In this document: positions 14,473 through 21,253 of the stretch, piece by piece
How the letters are laid out: the number at the start of each line of letters is the position of its first letter
How positions within the stretch are numbered: position 1 is the stretch's first letter
Assembly (NCBI GenBank): GCA_021821585.1
Contig: JAKACF010000004.1
Span: 1 to 26,711, forward strand
Reading direction: 5' to 3'
Source: Actinomycetes bacterium
GTDB taxonomy: Bacteria > Actinomycetota > Acidimicrobiia > Acidimicrobiales > Bog-793
Length of the DNA stretch: 26,711 nucleotides
Notes under the pieces: generated by a model
Told to the model about the DNA's origin: nothing
The model's database searches: none
Seen by the model: only the letters and a program-made list of their open reading frames with translations
Made by a program: the position numbers and the translations under genes

Positions 14473-15260
14473 CGGGTGCCCCCCGGGTGCCCGGCGCGGG
14501 GCGGCGCGACGTCCTGCAGGGTGCGCGGGTACAGGCTCGGGTCGCCCGGGAAGATGCCGGCCGCCCGCAGCTCGGCGTCGACGGTCGGGACGTCGTCGCG
14601 TTCGGGTGCCCCCGTCCTCGAGCGGTCGTCGGTGGCGGCCCGGACGAGCTCGGCCACCTCCCTCAGACTGCGGGCCGTCCCCTCTCCCGCCCGCCGGCCG
14701 GCGACGCCGTCGACGAGGACGAAGAAGGGCGAGCCGGGCACCTCGTAGTCCTCCCAGGCCTTCGAGGACATGACCACCGGGACGTCGTCCGGCGCAGGCG
14801 CCAGCCGGGTGACGGCGGCAGGCTGCTCGAGCTCCGGACCCTTGGTCACGATGACCGTCCGGACGTCCTCGAGGCCGGCCCTGCCGGAGGCCAGCTCCTG
14901 CCAGAAGCCGGCGCAGCCCGTGCAGCCGCTCGAGAGGAAGGCGAGCAACGTCGCCGGCGCGCTCGTGACCGAGATCGCCAGGCCGTCGCCGGAGGGCGAC
15001 TGTCCCTCGAGCTCGAACACCGCCGAGCCGGCTGCCCTCGGCGGGATGACGGGGCCCATCTCGAGCGTGCCCTCGTCGTTGTGGCGGAAGGCGACCGGCG
15101 AGTCGAGGCCGGCCGGCCGGCCGCCTCTCGCCGGGTCGCCGAGCGGCGCGCCGAGCTCGTGCAGCGCGCGTGTGATGTCGGCGTGGCTGCGGAGCAGGCC
15201 GGCGACCACCAGGCCGAGCAGCAGAACGAGAACGGTGTCTGCCACCACCAAGCCGATCAT
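14469..15260 (-). CDS. MauD-like thioredoxin-fold protein, membrane-anchored
   Basis: 263 aa. N-terminal membrane anchor at residues 2-22 (MIGLVVADTVLVLLLGLVVAG), a periplasmic/extracellular thioredoxin-like domain at about 75-215 with active site SSGCTGCAGFW (C113, C116) and a cis-Pro loop (VPGSPFFVLVDG, P178), then a basic/acidic C-terminal tail. MauD proteins have this plan (MIG...VLV-LG-V-L anchor plus CxxC) and are required for stability of the methylamine dehydrogenase light chain. First gene of the operon. ATG 15260 is chosen because GGAGAG lies 8 nt upstream and the membrane anchor follows directly; the frame stays open further upstream without a better start. The following 29-codon gene overlaps its stop. 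Confidence 0.82.
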   Translation of the reverse strand: MIGLVVADTVLVLLLGLVVAGLLRSHADITRALHELGAPLGDPARGGRPAGLDSPVAFRHNDEGTLEMGPVIPPRAAGSAVFELEGQSPSGDGLAISVTSAPATLLAFLSSGCTGCAGFWQELASGRAGLEDVRTVIVTKGPELEQPAAVTRLAPAPDDVPVVMSSKAWEDYEVPGSPFFVLVDGVAGRRAGEGTARSLREVAELVRAATDDRSRTGAPERDDVPTVDAELRAAGIFPGDPSLYPRTLQDVAPPRAGHPGGTR

Positions 15261-15290
15261 CAGTACATCTCTCCGTCCAGCCAACTCCCG

Positions 15291-15327
15291 CGTCGCACCC
15301 TGCGAGGTGCGACGTCGGCGCAAGCTA
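15291..15327 (-). promoter_or_regulatory. Promoter/leader region of the Mau-like operon with a 9-bp inverted repeat
   Basis: CGTCGCACC (15291-15299) and GGTGCGACG (15306-15314) form a perfect inverted repeat with a 6-nt centre. Just upstream on the minus strand is a possible -10 box TAGCTT (15327-15322), which would start transcription near 15315, at the edge of the repeat. It may be an operator, a leader hairpin, or the terminator of the ccr-epimerase operon that ends at 15405 on the same strand. Confidence 0.4.
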
Positions 15328-15404
15328 GCAGTTCGGCCGCGGCACGAGAAGGTCGATGTGTTTCAGGTCGGCGACAGTTTGGGGGCGCTTCGGCGAGCGG
15401 CCCG

Positions 15405-15830
15405 TCACTCCTCGACGAGCTCGATCAGGGTGCCGAAGGCCGACTTCGGGTGGACGAAGGCGACGGTCGTGCCCCGCGACCCGGGGCGGGGGGCGGCGTC
15501 GATCGTGCGCGCACCGGCCGCCCTCATCGACTCGAGGGCGGCGGCGCAGCTCGACACCCGGAAGCCCACGTGGTGGATGCCCTCCCCCTTCTTCTCGAGG
15601 TAGGTCGCCACCGGGGAGTCGTCCCGAGTCGGCGTGAGCAGCTGGACGTAGGAGTCCGCCACGTTCAACAGCGCCTCTTCGACCCCGTCCGACTCGATCC
15701 GCTCGCGGTGGGCGACCACGGCGCCGAGCGTCGACCGGTACCACTCGATGGCCGCCTCGAGGTCGCGCACGGCGATGGCGACGTGGTCGATCTCGGTGAG
15801 CTCGAACCCCCCCGGTCCGGCGGACGTCAT
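15405..15830 (-). CDS. Methylmalonyl-CoA / ethylmalonyl-CoA epimerase
   Basis: 141 aa VOC-superfamily protein, the usual epimerase size. It begins ELTEIDHVAIAVRDLEAAIEWY with metal ligand His16 (the DHVAIAV motif) and contains LLTPTRDDSPVATYLEKKGEGIHHVGFRV with His87, and a C-terminal FGTLIELVEE with Glu137. Known reaction: interconversion of (2R)- and (2S)-methylmalonyl-CoA, and in the ethylmalonyl-CoA pathway the same enzyme also handles ethylmalonyl-CoA. ATG 15830 overlaps the ccr stop as ATGA, so it is translated together with Ccr, whose product needs this epimerisation before Ecm. That coupling supports the ethylmalonyl-CoA role. Confidence 0.92.
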   Translation of the reverse strand: MTSAGPGGFELTEIDHVAIAVRDLEAAIEWYRSTLGAVVAHRERIESDGVEEALLNVADSYVQLLTPTRDDSPVATYLEKKGEGIHHVGFRVSSCAAALESMRAAGARTIDAAPRPGSRGTTVAFVHPKSAFGTLIELVEE

Positions 15831-17167
15831 GCCTCGAGCCTCCGAAAGGCGGTGATGCGGTCCTCGCCGACCCGCTCCCGGCCCTCGGGGTCGGTGACGC
15901 CGAGGCCCTCCCCGGGAGCGAGGCAGAGCACGCCGATCTTGCCCTCGTGCAGGTTCTGGTGCACCTGGGCGGCCGCCTCTCCCGTCTCCTCGAGCGGGTA
16001 GACGACCGAGAGGATCGGCTGGATCCTGCCGAGCGAGATCAGGCGGTTGGCGTCGTAGGCCTCCCGGTAGTTGGCGAAGTGCGACGCCTTGATCTGCTTG
16101 AGCTTCATCCACAGATGGCGGTTGTCGTACTCGACCATGTAGCCGCTCGTGGCGGCACAGGTGACCACCGTCCCGCCGCGCTTCGCGACGAAGACGGACG
16201 CTCCCATGGTCTGGCGGCCGGGGTGCTCGAAGACGATGTCGGGGTCCTCGCCGACGAGCGCCCGGATGTCCTTGCCGAAGCGGCGCCACTCCGATTCGTC
16301 CTGGGTGTGCTCGTCGGACCAGAAGCGGTAGTTCTTCGCCGCCCGGTCGATCACCGCCTCGCACCCGAGCGCCTCGAGCAGCTTCGCCTTCGATGCCGAG
16401 CTCACGACACCGACGGGGATCCCGCCTCCGTTCAGCACGTACTGCACGGCGTACCCGCCGAGGCCGCCGGTCGCCCCCCAGATGAGGACGACGTCGCCCT
16501 GCTTCATGTCGGCGCCGTTCTTGGAGACGATCATGCGGTAGGAGGTGGAGTTGCACAGCGCGTTGCAGGCAGCCTCCTCCCAGCTGAGGTGAGCCGGCTT
16601 GGCGAGGAGCTGGTTCGCCTTCACCACCGACAGGTCGGCCAGTCCGCCGAAGTTCGTCTCGAATCCCCAGATGCGCTGGTTGGCCGCCAGCATCGAGTCG
16701 TCGTGGGCGCTCGGGTCCTGGTCGTCGACGTAGTTGCAGTGGACCACCACGTGGTCGCCCGGCTTCCAGTTCCGCACGGCCGAGCCGGCGCGGAGCACCA
16801 CTCCGGAGGCGTCCGAGCCCATGACGTGGTACGGGAGGTCGTGGCGGGCGCCCCAGACGTTCTCGCGCCCGAGGCGCTCGAGGAACCCGAAGGTGGGCAG
16901 CGGCTCGAAGATCGAGGTCCAGACGGTGTTGAAGTTGATGGCGGAGGCCATCACGGCGACGTAGCACTCGTCGGGGGCGAGGTCGGGGACCGGGACCCGG
17001 TCGACCCTGATGGAGCGACGGGGGTCCTTCTCGCGCGTGGACAGCCCCTCGAACATGCCGGCGTCCTCCTTGCGGACGAACGCCGCCCGGTAGGACTCCG
17101 GGAGCGGCAGGGCTGCGAGCTCCTCGCCCGGGGCACCGGCGAGGATCGCGTCACGGATGGCGTCCAT
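15827..17167 (-). CDS. ccr: Crotonyl-CoA carboxylase/reductase
   Basis: 446 aa MDR-superfamily enzyme of the Ccr size. N-terminal part: MASAINFNTVWTSIFEP (73-89), LPYHVMGSDASGVV (111-124), WKPGDHVVVHCNYVD; WGFETNFGGLAD (167-178); nucleotide-binding site LIWGATGGLGGYAVQ (228-242); IKASHFANYREAY (358-370). The four residues reported to form the CO2 pocket of carboxylating enoyl-CoA reductases (Asn81, Phe170, Glu171, His365 in the Kitasatospora enzyme) have matches here at N80, F169, E170 and H362, which argues for a true carboxylase, not merely a reductase. Reaction: crotonyl-CoA + CO2 + NADPH to (2S)-ethylmalonyl-CoA. ATG 17167 follows TAGTCT by 6 nt (leaderless), with a 19-bp inverted repeat further upstream. 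It is divergent from the acetyl-CoA acetyltransferase gene and coupled to the epimerase gene. Confidence 0.95.
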   Translation of the reverse strand: MDAIRDAILAGAPGEELAALPLPESYRAAFVRKEDAGMFEGLSTREKDPRRSIRVDRVPVPDLAPDECYVAVMASAINFNTVWTSIFEPLPTFGFLERLGRENVWGARHDLPYHVMGSDASGVVLRAGSAVRNWKPGDHVVVHCNYVDDQDPSAHDDSMLAANQRIWGFETNFGGLADLSVVKANQLLAKPAHLSWEEAACNALCNSTSYRMIVSKNGADMKQGDVVLIWGATGGLGGYAVQYVLNGGGIPVGVVSSASKAKLLEALGCEAVIDRAAKNYRFWSDEHTQDESEWRRFGKDIRALVGEDPDIVFEHPGRQTMGASVFVAKRGGTVVTCAATSGYMVEYDNRHLWMKLKQIKASHFANYREAYDANRLISLGRIQPILSVVYPLEETGEAAAQVHQNLHEGKIGVLCLAPGEGLGVTDPEGRERVGEDRITAFRRLEA

Positions 17168-17173
17168 CCCGGG

Positions 17174-17211
17174 AGACTACCGCCCGGTCACTTGCAGCGA
17201 AACCCGCTGCA
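17174..17211 (-). promoter_or_regulatory. ccr promoter with candidate operator palindrome
   Basis: -10 box TAGTCT on the minus strand (17179-17174) is 6 nt from the ccr ATG. Upstream, TGCAGCG-aaacc-CGCTGCA (17193-17211) is a perfect inverted repeat with 7-bp arms covering the expected -35 region. Ccr genes are known to be controlled by TetR-type or other short-chain acyl-CoA-responsive regulators; which factor binds here is unknown. The site lies in the divergent gap shared with the thiolase gene. Confidence 0.5.
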
Positions 17212-17261
17212 CCCGAGCGTCTCCGACCGGGCGTCAGGTGCTCTGCGGCGGGTCCGAGCGG

Positions 17262-17267
17262 TAGGCT
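17262..17267 (+). promoter_or_regulatory. -10 box of the acetyl-CoA acetyltransferase promoter
   Basis: TAGGCT in the divergent gap would start transcription near 17274, giving a ~30-nt leader that contains AAAGGA (17288-17293) ahead of ATG 17304. Unlike the divergent ccr gene, this gene appears to have a conventional leader. Confidence 0.45.
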
Positions 17268-17303
17268 CCAGCGGAGGTTTCGAGCCGAAAGGACGTGGAC
17301 GAG

Positions 17304-18488
17304 ATGCCCGGATCCGTGATCGTTGCCGGGGCGAGGACCCCGATCGGCAGGCTCTCGGGGGCCTTCGCAGGCCTGAGCGCCATGGACCTCGGCGGGCTCG
17401 CCATCAAGGCCGCCCTGGAGCGCGCCGGGCTGTCGCCCGAGGACGTGGACTACGTCTTCATGGGCCAGGTGCTCCAGGCGGGCCAGGGCCAGATCACGGC
17501 CCGCCAGGCGGCGGTGAAGGCGGGCATCCCGATGACCGTCCCGGCCACCACCGTCAACAAGGTCTGCCTCTCCGGGCTGAACAGCCTGCACCTCGCCGAT
17601 CTCGCCATCAACGCCGGCGAGGCCGAGGTGGTGGTCGCCGGAGGGATGGAGTCGATGACGAACGCCCCCTACCTCCTGCCGGGCGCCCGGGCCGGCTACC
17701 GGGCCGGCGACCAGAAGGTCGTCGACTCGATGATGTACGACGGGCTCTTCTGCGCGTTCGACTGCGTGGCGATGGGGGCCGGCACCGAGCGCTACTCCCG
17801 GGCGGCCGAGATCGCCCGCGAGCGCCAGGACGCCTTCGCCGCCGCCTCCCACGAGCGTGCGGCGGCGGCCATCAAGGAGGGCCGGCTCGCCGAGGAGATC
17901 GCCCCGGTCCCCGTCCCCCAGCGCAAGGGGGACCCGGTGCTCGTCGACACCGACGAGGGCGTGCGACCCGAGACGACGGTGGAGGCGCTCGGCAAGCTGA
18001 AGGGCGCCTTCGAGACCGGCGGCACCATCACCGCCGGCAACGCCAGCCAGATCTCCGACGGGGCGGCCGCCCTCCTCGTCATGTCGCGGGAGCGGGCCGA
18101 GCGCCTCGGGGTCACGCCGCTCGGCGAGATCGTCGGCTACGGCCAGGTGGCCGGCCCGGACACCTCGCTGCTCACCCAGCCCTCCCGGGCGATCCGCCAG
18201 GCGCTCGAGCGCGCCGGTGCGTCCCTCTCGGACGTCGACCTGTTCGAGATCAACGAGGCCTTCGCCGCGGTCGGCGTGGCCTCGATGGACGACCTCGGCA
18301 TCTCCGCCGAGGTGACGAACGTCAACGGCGGCGCCATCGCGCTCGGCCACCCGATCGGGATGTCCGGGGCGCGCCTCGCTCTGACGGCGCTCACCGAGCT
18401 GCGCCGCCGCGGCGGCGGCACCGCAGCCGTGGCCCTCTGCGGCGGCGGCGGCCAGGGCGACGCCGCCCTCCTTCGCAGCCTGGCCTGA
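17304..18488 (+). CDS. Acetyl-CoA acetyltransferase (thiolase II)
   Basis: 394 aa, standard for biosynthetic/degradative thiolases. Nucleophile Cys88 in NKVCLSGLNSL, ERYSRAAEIARERQDAFA mid-region, NEAFAAV (about 315-322), catalytic His in NGGAIALGHPIGMSGAR (about 340-356) and second Cys in VALCGGGGQGDA (about 376-387). Reaction: condensation of two acetyl-CoA to acetoacetyl-CoA, or the reverse. ATG 17304 is chosen over GTG 17295 because AAAGGA at 17288-17293 is then 10 nt away rather than 1 nt. It is divergent from ccr across a short regulatory gap and supplies acetoacetyl-CoA for the hydroxybutyryl-CoA dehydrogenase/Ccr route. The aldo/keto reductase gene follows after 18 nt. Confidence 0.93.
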   Translation: MPGSVIVAGARTPIGRLSGAFAGLSAMDLGGLAIKAALERAGLSPEDVDYVFMGQVLQAGQGQITARQAAVKAGIPMTVPATTVNKVCLSGLNSLHLADLAINAGEAEVVVAGGMESMTNAPYLLPGARAGYRAGDQKVVDSMMYDGLFCAFDCVAMGAGTERYSRAAEIARERQDAFAAASHERAAAAIKEGRLAEEIAPVPVPQRKGDPVLVDTDEGVRPETTVEALGKLKGAFETGGTITAGNASQISDGAAALLVMSRERAERLGVTPLGEIVGYGQVAGPDTSLLTQPSRAIRQALERAGASLSDVDLFEINEAFAAVGVASMDDLGISAEVTNVNGGAIALGHPIGMSGARLALTALTELRRRGGGTAAVALCGGGGQGDAALLRSLA

Positions 18489-18506
18489 CGCCGAGGAGCC
18501 GAGGGG

Positions 18507-19400
18507 GTGGCCGGAACGATCGTCGACCCGTCTCGTCGCCGGATCGGCGACGAGATGACCTGCGGACCGCTCGCCTTCGGCTGCTGGCGCTTCGCCCACG
18601 ACGACCTGGCGGACGCCGTCGGCCTCCTCGAGCATGCCGTCTCCTCGGGCCTCGACCTCGTCGACACGGCGGACATCTACGGCGCGGACGTCGGCGGAGC
18701 CGAAGAGCTGCTCGGCAAGGTGCTCGCCGCCGACAGGTCGCTCAGGGAGCGGATCGTGCTGGCGACCAAGGGAGGTATCCGCCCCGGCGTCCCCTACGAC
18801 TCGAGCGCGGCGGCGCTCGCGGCCGCCTGCGAGGCGTCGCTGGGGCGCCTCGGGGTCGACCACGTCGACCTCTACCAGGTGCACCGCCCCGACCTCTTCG
18901 CACATCCCGACGAGGTGGCCCACGCCCTCGCCCGGCTGCTCGCCGACGGCAAGGCGAGGGCCGTCGGCGTCTCGAACTACACCGTCGACCAGTACCGGGC
19001 ACTCGCCCACTACCTCGGCCCGGGGGTGCTCGTCACCTGCCAGCCGGAGTTCTCCGCCGCCGAGCTCGGACCGATGCGGGACGGGACGCTCGACTGGTGC
19101 ATGCGGGACGGCCTCACGCCCCTCGCCTGGTCCCCCCTCGGCGGCGGGCGCCTCGCGACCGGAGAGGGAGTCCGGCCGGAGCTCCTCGCCGTCCTCGACG
19201 AGCTCGCCGCGAGAGAGGGCACGGACCGGGCGGCCGTCGCCCTCGCCTTCGTCCTCGCCCATCCCTCGAGACCCGTCGCCCTCCTCGGCACCCAGCGACC
19301 GGCGCGGATCGACGCGGCGGTCCGCGCGCTCACCGTGCAGCTCGACCGTGCCGACTGCTACCGCATCGTGGAGGCCTCGGAGGGCGAGCCGCTCCCGTGA
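18507..19400 (+). CDS. Aldo/keto reductase
   Basis: 297 aa (beta/alpha)8 NADPH-dependent oxidoreductase. The catalytic tetrad is visible: Asp53 and Tyr58 in LVDTADIYG, Lys88 in LATKGGI, His126 in YQVHRPD. The cofactor-binding C-terminal half includes GVSNYT, CQPEFSAAE, PLAWSPLGGGRLA and an ALLGTQRP-type segment. The fold resembles the YdhF/Tas-like clade; the substrate is not predictable. GTG 18507 gives a normal family N-terminus and has purine-rich sequence directly upstream; ATG 18555 is a less likely alternative. It is 18 nt after the thiolase gene and overlaps the next gene by GTGA, so it is probably co-transcribed with a Gfo/Idh/MocA oxidoreductase, a common pairing in sugar or polyol metabolism. 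Confidence 0.9.
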   Translation: MAGTIVDPSRRRIGDEMTCGPLAFGCWRFAHDDLADAVGLLEHAVSSGLDLVDTADIYGADVGGAEELLGKVLAADRSLRERIVLATKGGIRPGVPYDSSAAALAAACEASLGRLGVDHVDLYQVHRPDLFAHPDEVAHALARLLADGKARAVGVSNYTVDQYRALAHYLGPGVLVTCQPEFSAAELGPMRDGTLDWCMRDGLTPLAWSPLGGGRLATGEGVRPELLAVLDELAAREGTDRAAVALAFVLAHPSRPVALLGTQRPARIDAAVRALTVQLDRADCYRIVEASEGEPLP

Positions 19401-20528
19401 ACCGCCCGGTGCTGCGCTACGGCATCGTCGGGACGGGGATGATGGGGCTCGAGCACCTGCGGAGCCTCTCGGCCCTGCCGGGCGCCGAGGTCGTGGCCGT
19501 CGCCGATCCCGACGGGGACTCCCTCGCTCGGGCGGTCGAGGTGGCCGGGCCCGAGGTGGCCGCCTTCGGGGACGCGGGCGACCTCGTCGAGGCGGGCGGC
19601 GTCGACGTGGTCGTCGTCGCCTCCCCCAACCACACCCACCGCGGTGTGCTCGAGCACATCTGGGGGCGGCCCCGTGCCCGTCCTCGTCGAGAAGCCGATG
19701 GCCACCACCATGGAGGACGCCTGCGCCGTCGCCCGCCGGGCGACCCAACACGGCGGGATCGTCTGGGTCGGCCTCGAGTACCGCTACATGCCGGCCATCG
19801 CCGCCCTCCTCGCCGAGGTCCGGGGCGGGGCCGTCGGGCGGGTGAGGATGGTGGCGGTGCGCGAGCACCGCTTCCCCTTCCTCGTGAAGGTCGGCAACTG
19901 GAACCGCTTCAACCGGTACACGGGCGGGACGCTCGTCGAGAAGTGCTGCCACTTCTTCGACCTCATGAACGCCCTCGTCGGCGCCCGGCCGCTGCGGGTC
20001 TTCGCCTCGGGCGGCCAGGACGTCAACCACCTCGAGGAGCGCTACGACGGAACGCGCCCCGACGTCCTCGACAACGCCTTCGCCGTCCTCGAGTACCCCG
20101 GCGGCGTGCGGGCCTGCCTCGATCTGTGCATGTTCGCCGAGGGCTCCCGCTTCGAGCAGGAGCTGAGCGTGGTGGGCGACCGGGGCAAGGTGGAGGCCCT
20201 CCTGCCGGGCTTCATGGAGGCGGCCCGGGGGCGGCGCCCGGAGCTCGTCGTCGGCTCGCGGGGCGAGGGGTGGCCGGTCGAGACGAGGGAGGTCGGGCCG
20301 GATGCCTCCGTCGGCTACGAGGGTTTCCACCACGGATCGACCTACCTCGAGCACCTCGCCCTCCGCCGGGCGATCGTCACCGGCGAGCGCCCGACCGTCT
20401 CGGTCGAGGACGGCCTCTGGTCCGTGGCGGCGGGACTGGCGGCCCAGCAGTCCATCGCCGAAGGGCGGGGCGTCGAGCTGTCGGAGCTGCTCGCCGGTCA
20501 GTGCCCGGGGGGCGCCTCGCGGGTGTAG
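19397..20528 (+). pseudogene. Gfo/Idh/MocA-family oxidoreductase, interrupted by a +1 frameshift
   Basis: The N-terminal Rossmann part reads from GTG 19397: YGIVGTGMMGLEHLRSL (8-24), VVAVADPDGDS, VVVVASPNHTHRGVLEHIWG. It then goes out of frame. The remainder (frame of 19674 onward to the stop at 20526-20528) reads PVPVLVEKPMATTMEDA, GIVWVGLEYRYMPAIAAL, NRYTGGTLVEKCCHFFDLMNALVG and ends normally. Removing one G from the five-G run at 19662-19666 restores one continuous ~376-aa protein (HIWG-GPVPVLVEKP), the usual family length, with the EKP motif and the conserved CCHFFD region intact. All other sequence looks well preserved, so this may be a sequencing/assembly error or a very recent mutation. 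The start overlaps the aldo/keto reductase stop (GTGA). Substrate unknown. The 3' end overlaps the convergent DUF2510 gene by 31 nt. Confidence 0.85.
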
Positions 20529-21247
20529 TCCGCCCACGCCCGCCCGTCCCACCAGCGCAGCGGCGCCGCTCCGGCCGGGTCCGGGTACCAGCCTGCGGGG
20601 ATGGTGATCGGCGGGATGTGTCCGGCACCGATCGGGACGCCGCTCGTCGCAGCCAGCTGCTCGAGCTCGCGCACCGTCGAGGCCGGGCCGGACAGGTCGA
20701 CCGGCCCCCGCGCCTTGCTGGCGGCGAGCATCCGGCCGAGCAGCTGGCGGATGACGGGGTGGGTGGCGAGCTCGGCCGGGATGGCCACCTGAGCAGGGGC
20801 GGGGAGCCCGGAGTCCGCCCGCAGCCTGAGCAGGACGGCGCCGCCTCTCGCCGCTTTCATCCATCGCCACGGGGCAGAGAAGCCGTCCGGTCCGATCCGG
20901 ATCGCGCTCACCCCGGCGAGGTCGAGCTCATGGCGCTGACTGCCGTCCAGGCGCTCGAGGCTGAGGGAGTGGTCGGTCGCCACCACGGCCGTCGGCCGCA
21001 TCCGCATGACGGCCCGTCCGAGGCGCAGCGCCCAGGCGGCGCCCGCGACGGCCGGCAGGAACGGAAGGGCCAGGCCGGAGGTTCCCGAGGCGAGCTCGAA
21101 GGCCGTCACGGCGCAGCCGATCGCGAGGCCGACGGCGGCCGCCACCGCCAGGCGGGCGCGTGACCGCTGCCACTCCCTCGGGGTCGGGCTCGACTTGATG
21201 ACGAGCCCCTCGGCGGTCTCGAGCTGCTCGACGCTCACACCCGCCAC
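20498..21247 (-). CDS. DUF2510 membrane protein
   Basis: 249 aa. Two membrane segments in a hairpin (about 32-52 and 58-78), a cytosolic-like middle region (about 80-205) of PH-domain-like character (RPTAVVATDHSLSLERLDG, HELDLAGVSAIRIGPDGF), and a C-terminal DUF2510 motif (PAGWYPDPAGAAPLRWWDG, then RAWADYT). DUF2510 is common at the ends of actinobacterial membrane proteins; its function is unknown. GTG 21247 has AAGGG 10 nt upstream and is 6 nt after the Rieske gene stop, so co-transcription is likely; GTG 21238, preceded by TATCGT at 7 nt, is an alternative start. The 3' end overlaps the convergent oxidoreductase gene by 31 nt. Confidence 0.8.
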   Translation of the reverse strand: MAGVSVEQLETAEGLVIKSSPTPREWQRSRARLAVAAAVGLAIGCAVTAFELASGTSGLALPFLPAVAGAAWALRLGRAVMRMRPTAVVATDHSLSLERLDGSQRHELDLAGVSAIRIGPDGFSAPWRWMKAARGGAVLLRLRADSGLPAPAQVAIPAELATHPVIRQLLGRMLAASKARGPVDLSGPASTVRELEQLAATSGVPIGAGHIPPITIPAGWYPDPAGAAPLRWWDGRAWADYTREAPPGH

Positions 21248-21253
21248 GATAGG

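Noticed and set aside
17151..20870. 1239-codon minus-strand frame opposite the thiolase/reductase genes
   Set aside because: Antisense shadow without any conserved domain.
15947..21163. 1738-codon open frame on the plus strand
   Set aside because: It runs antisense to ccr and out of frame through thiolase, aldo/keto reductase and oxidoreductase genes; composition is Arg/Gly/Pro-rich with no domain except where it briefly coincides with the true Gfo/Idh frame. It is a high-GC shadow.
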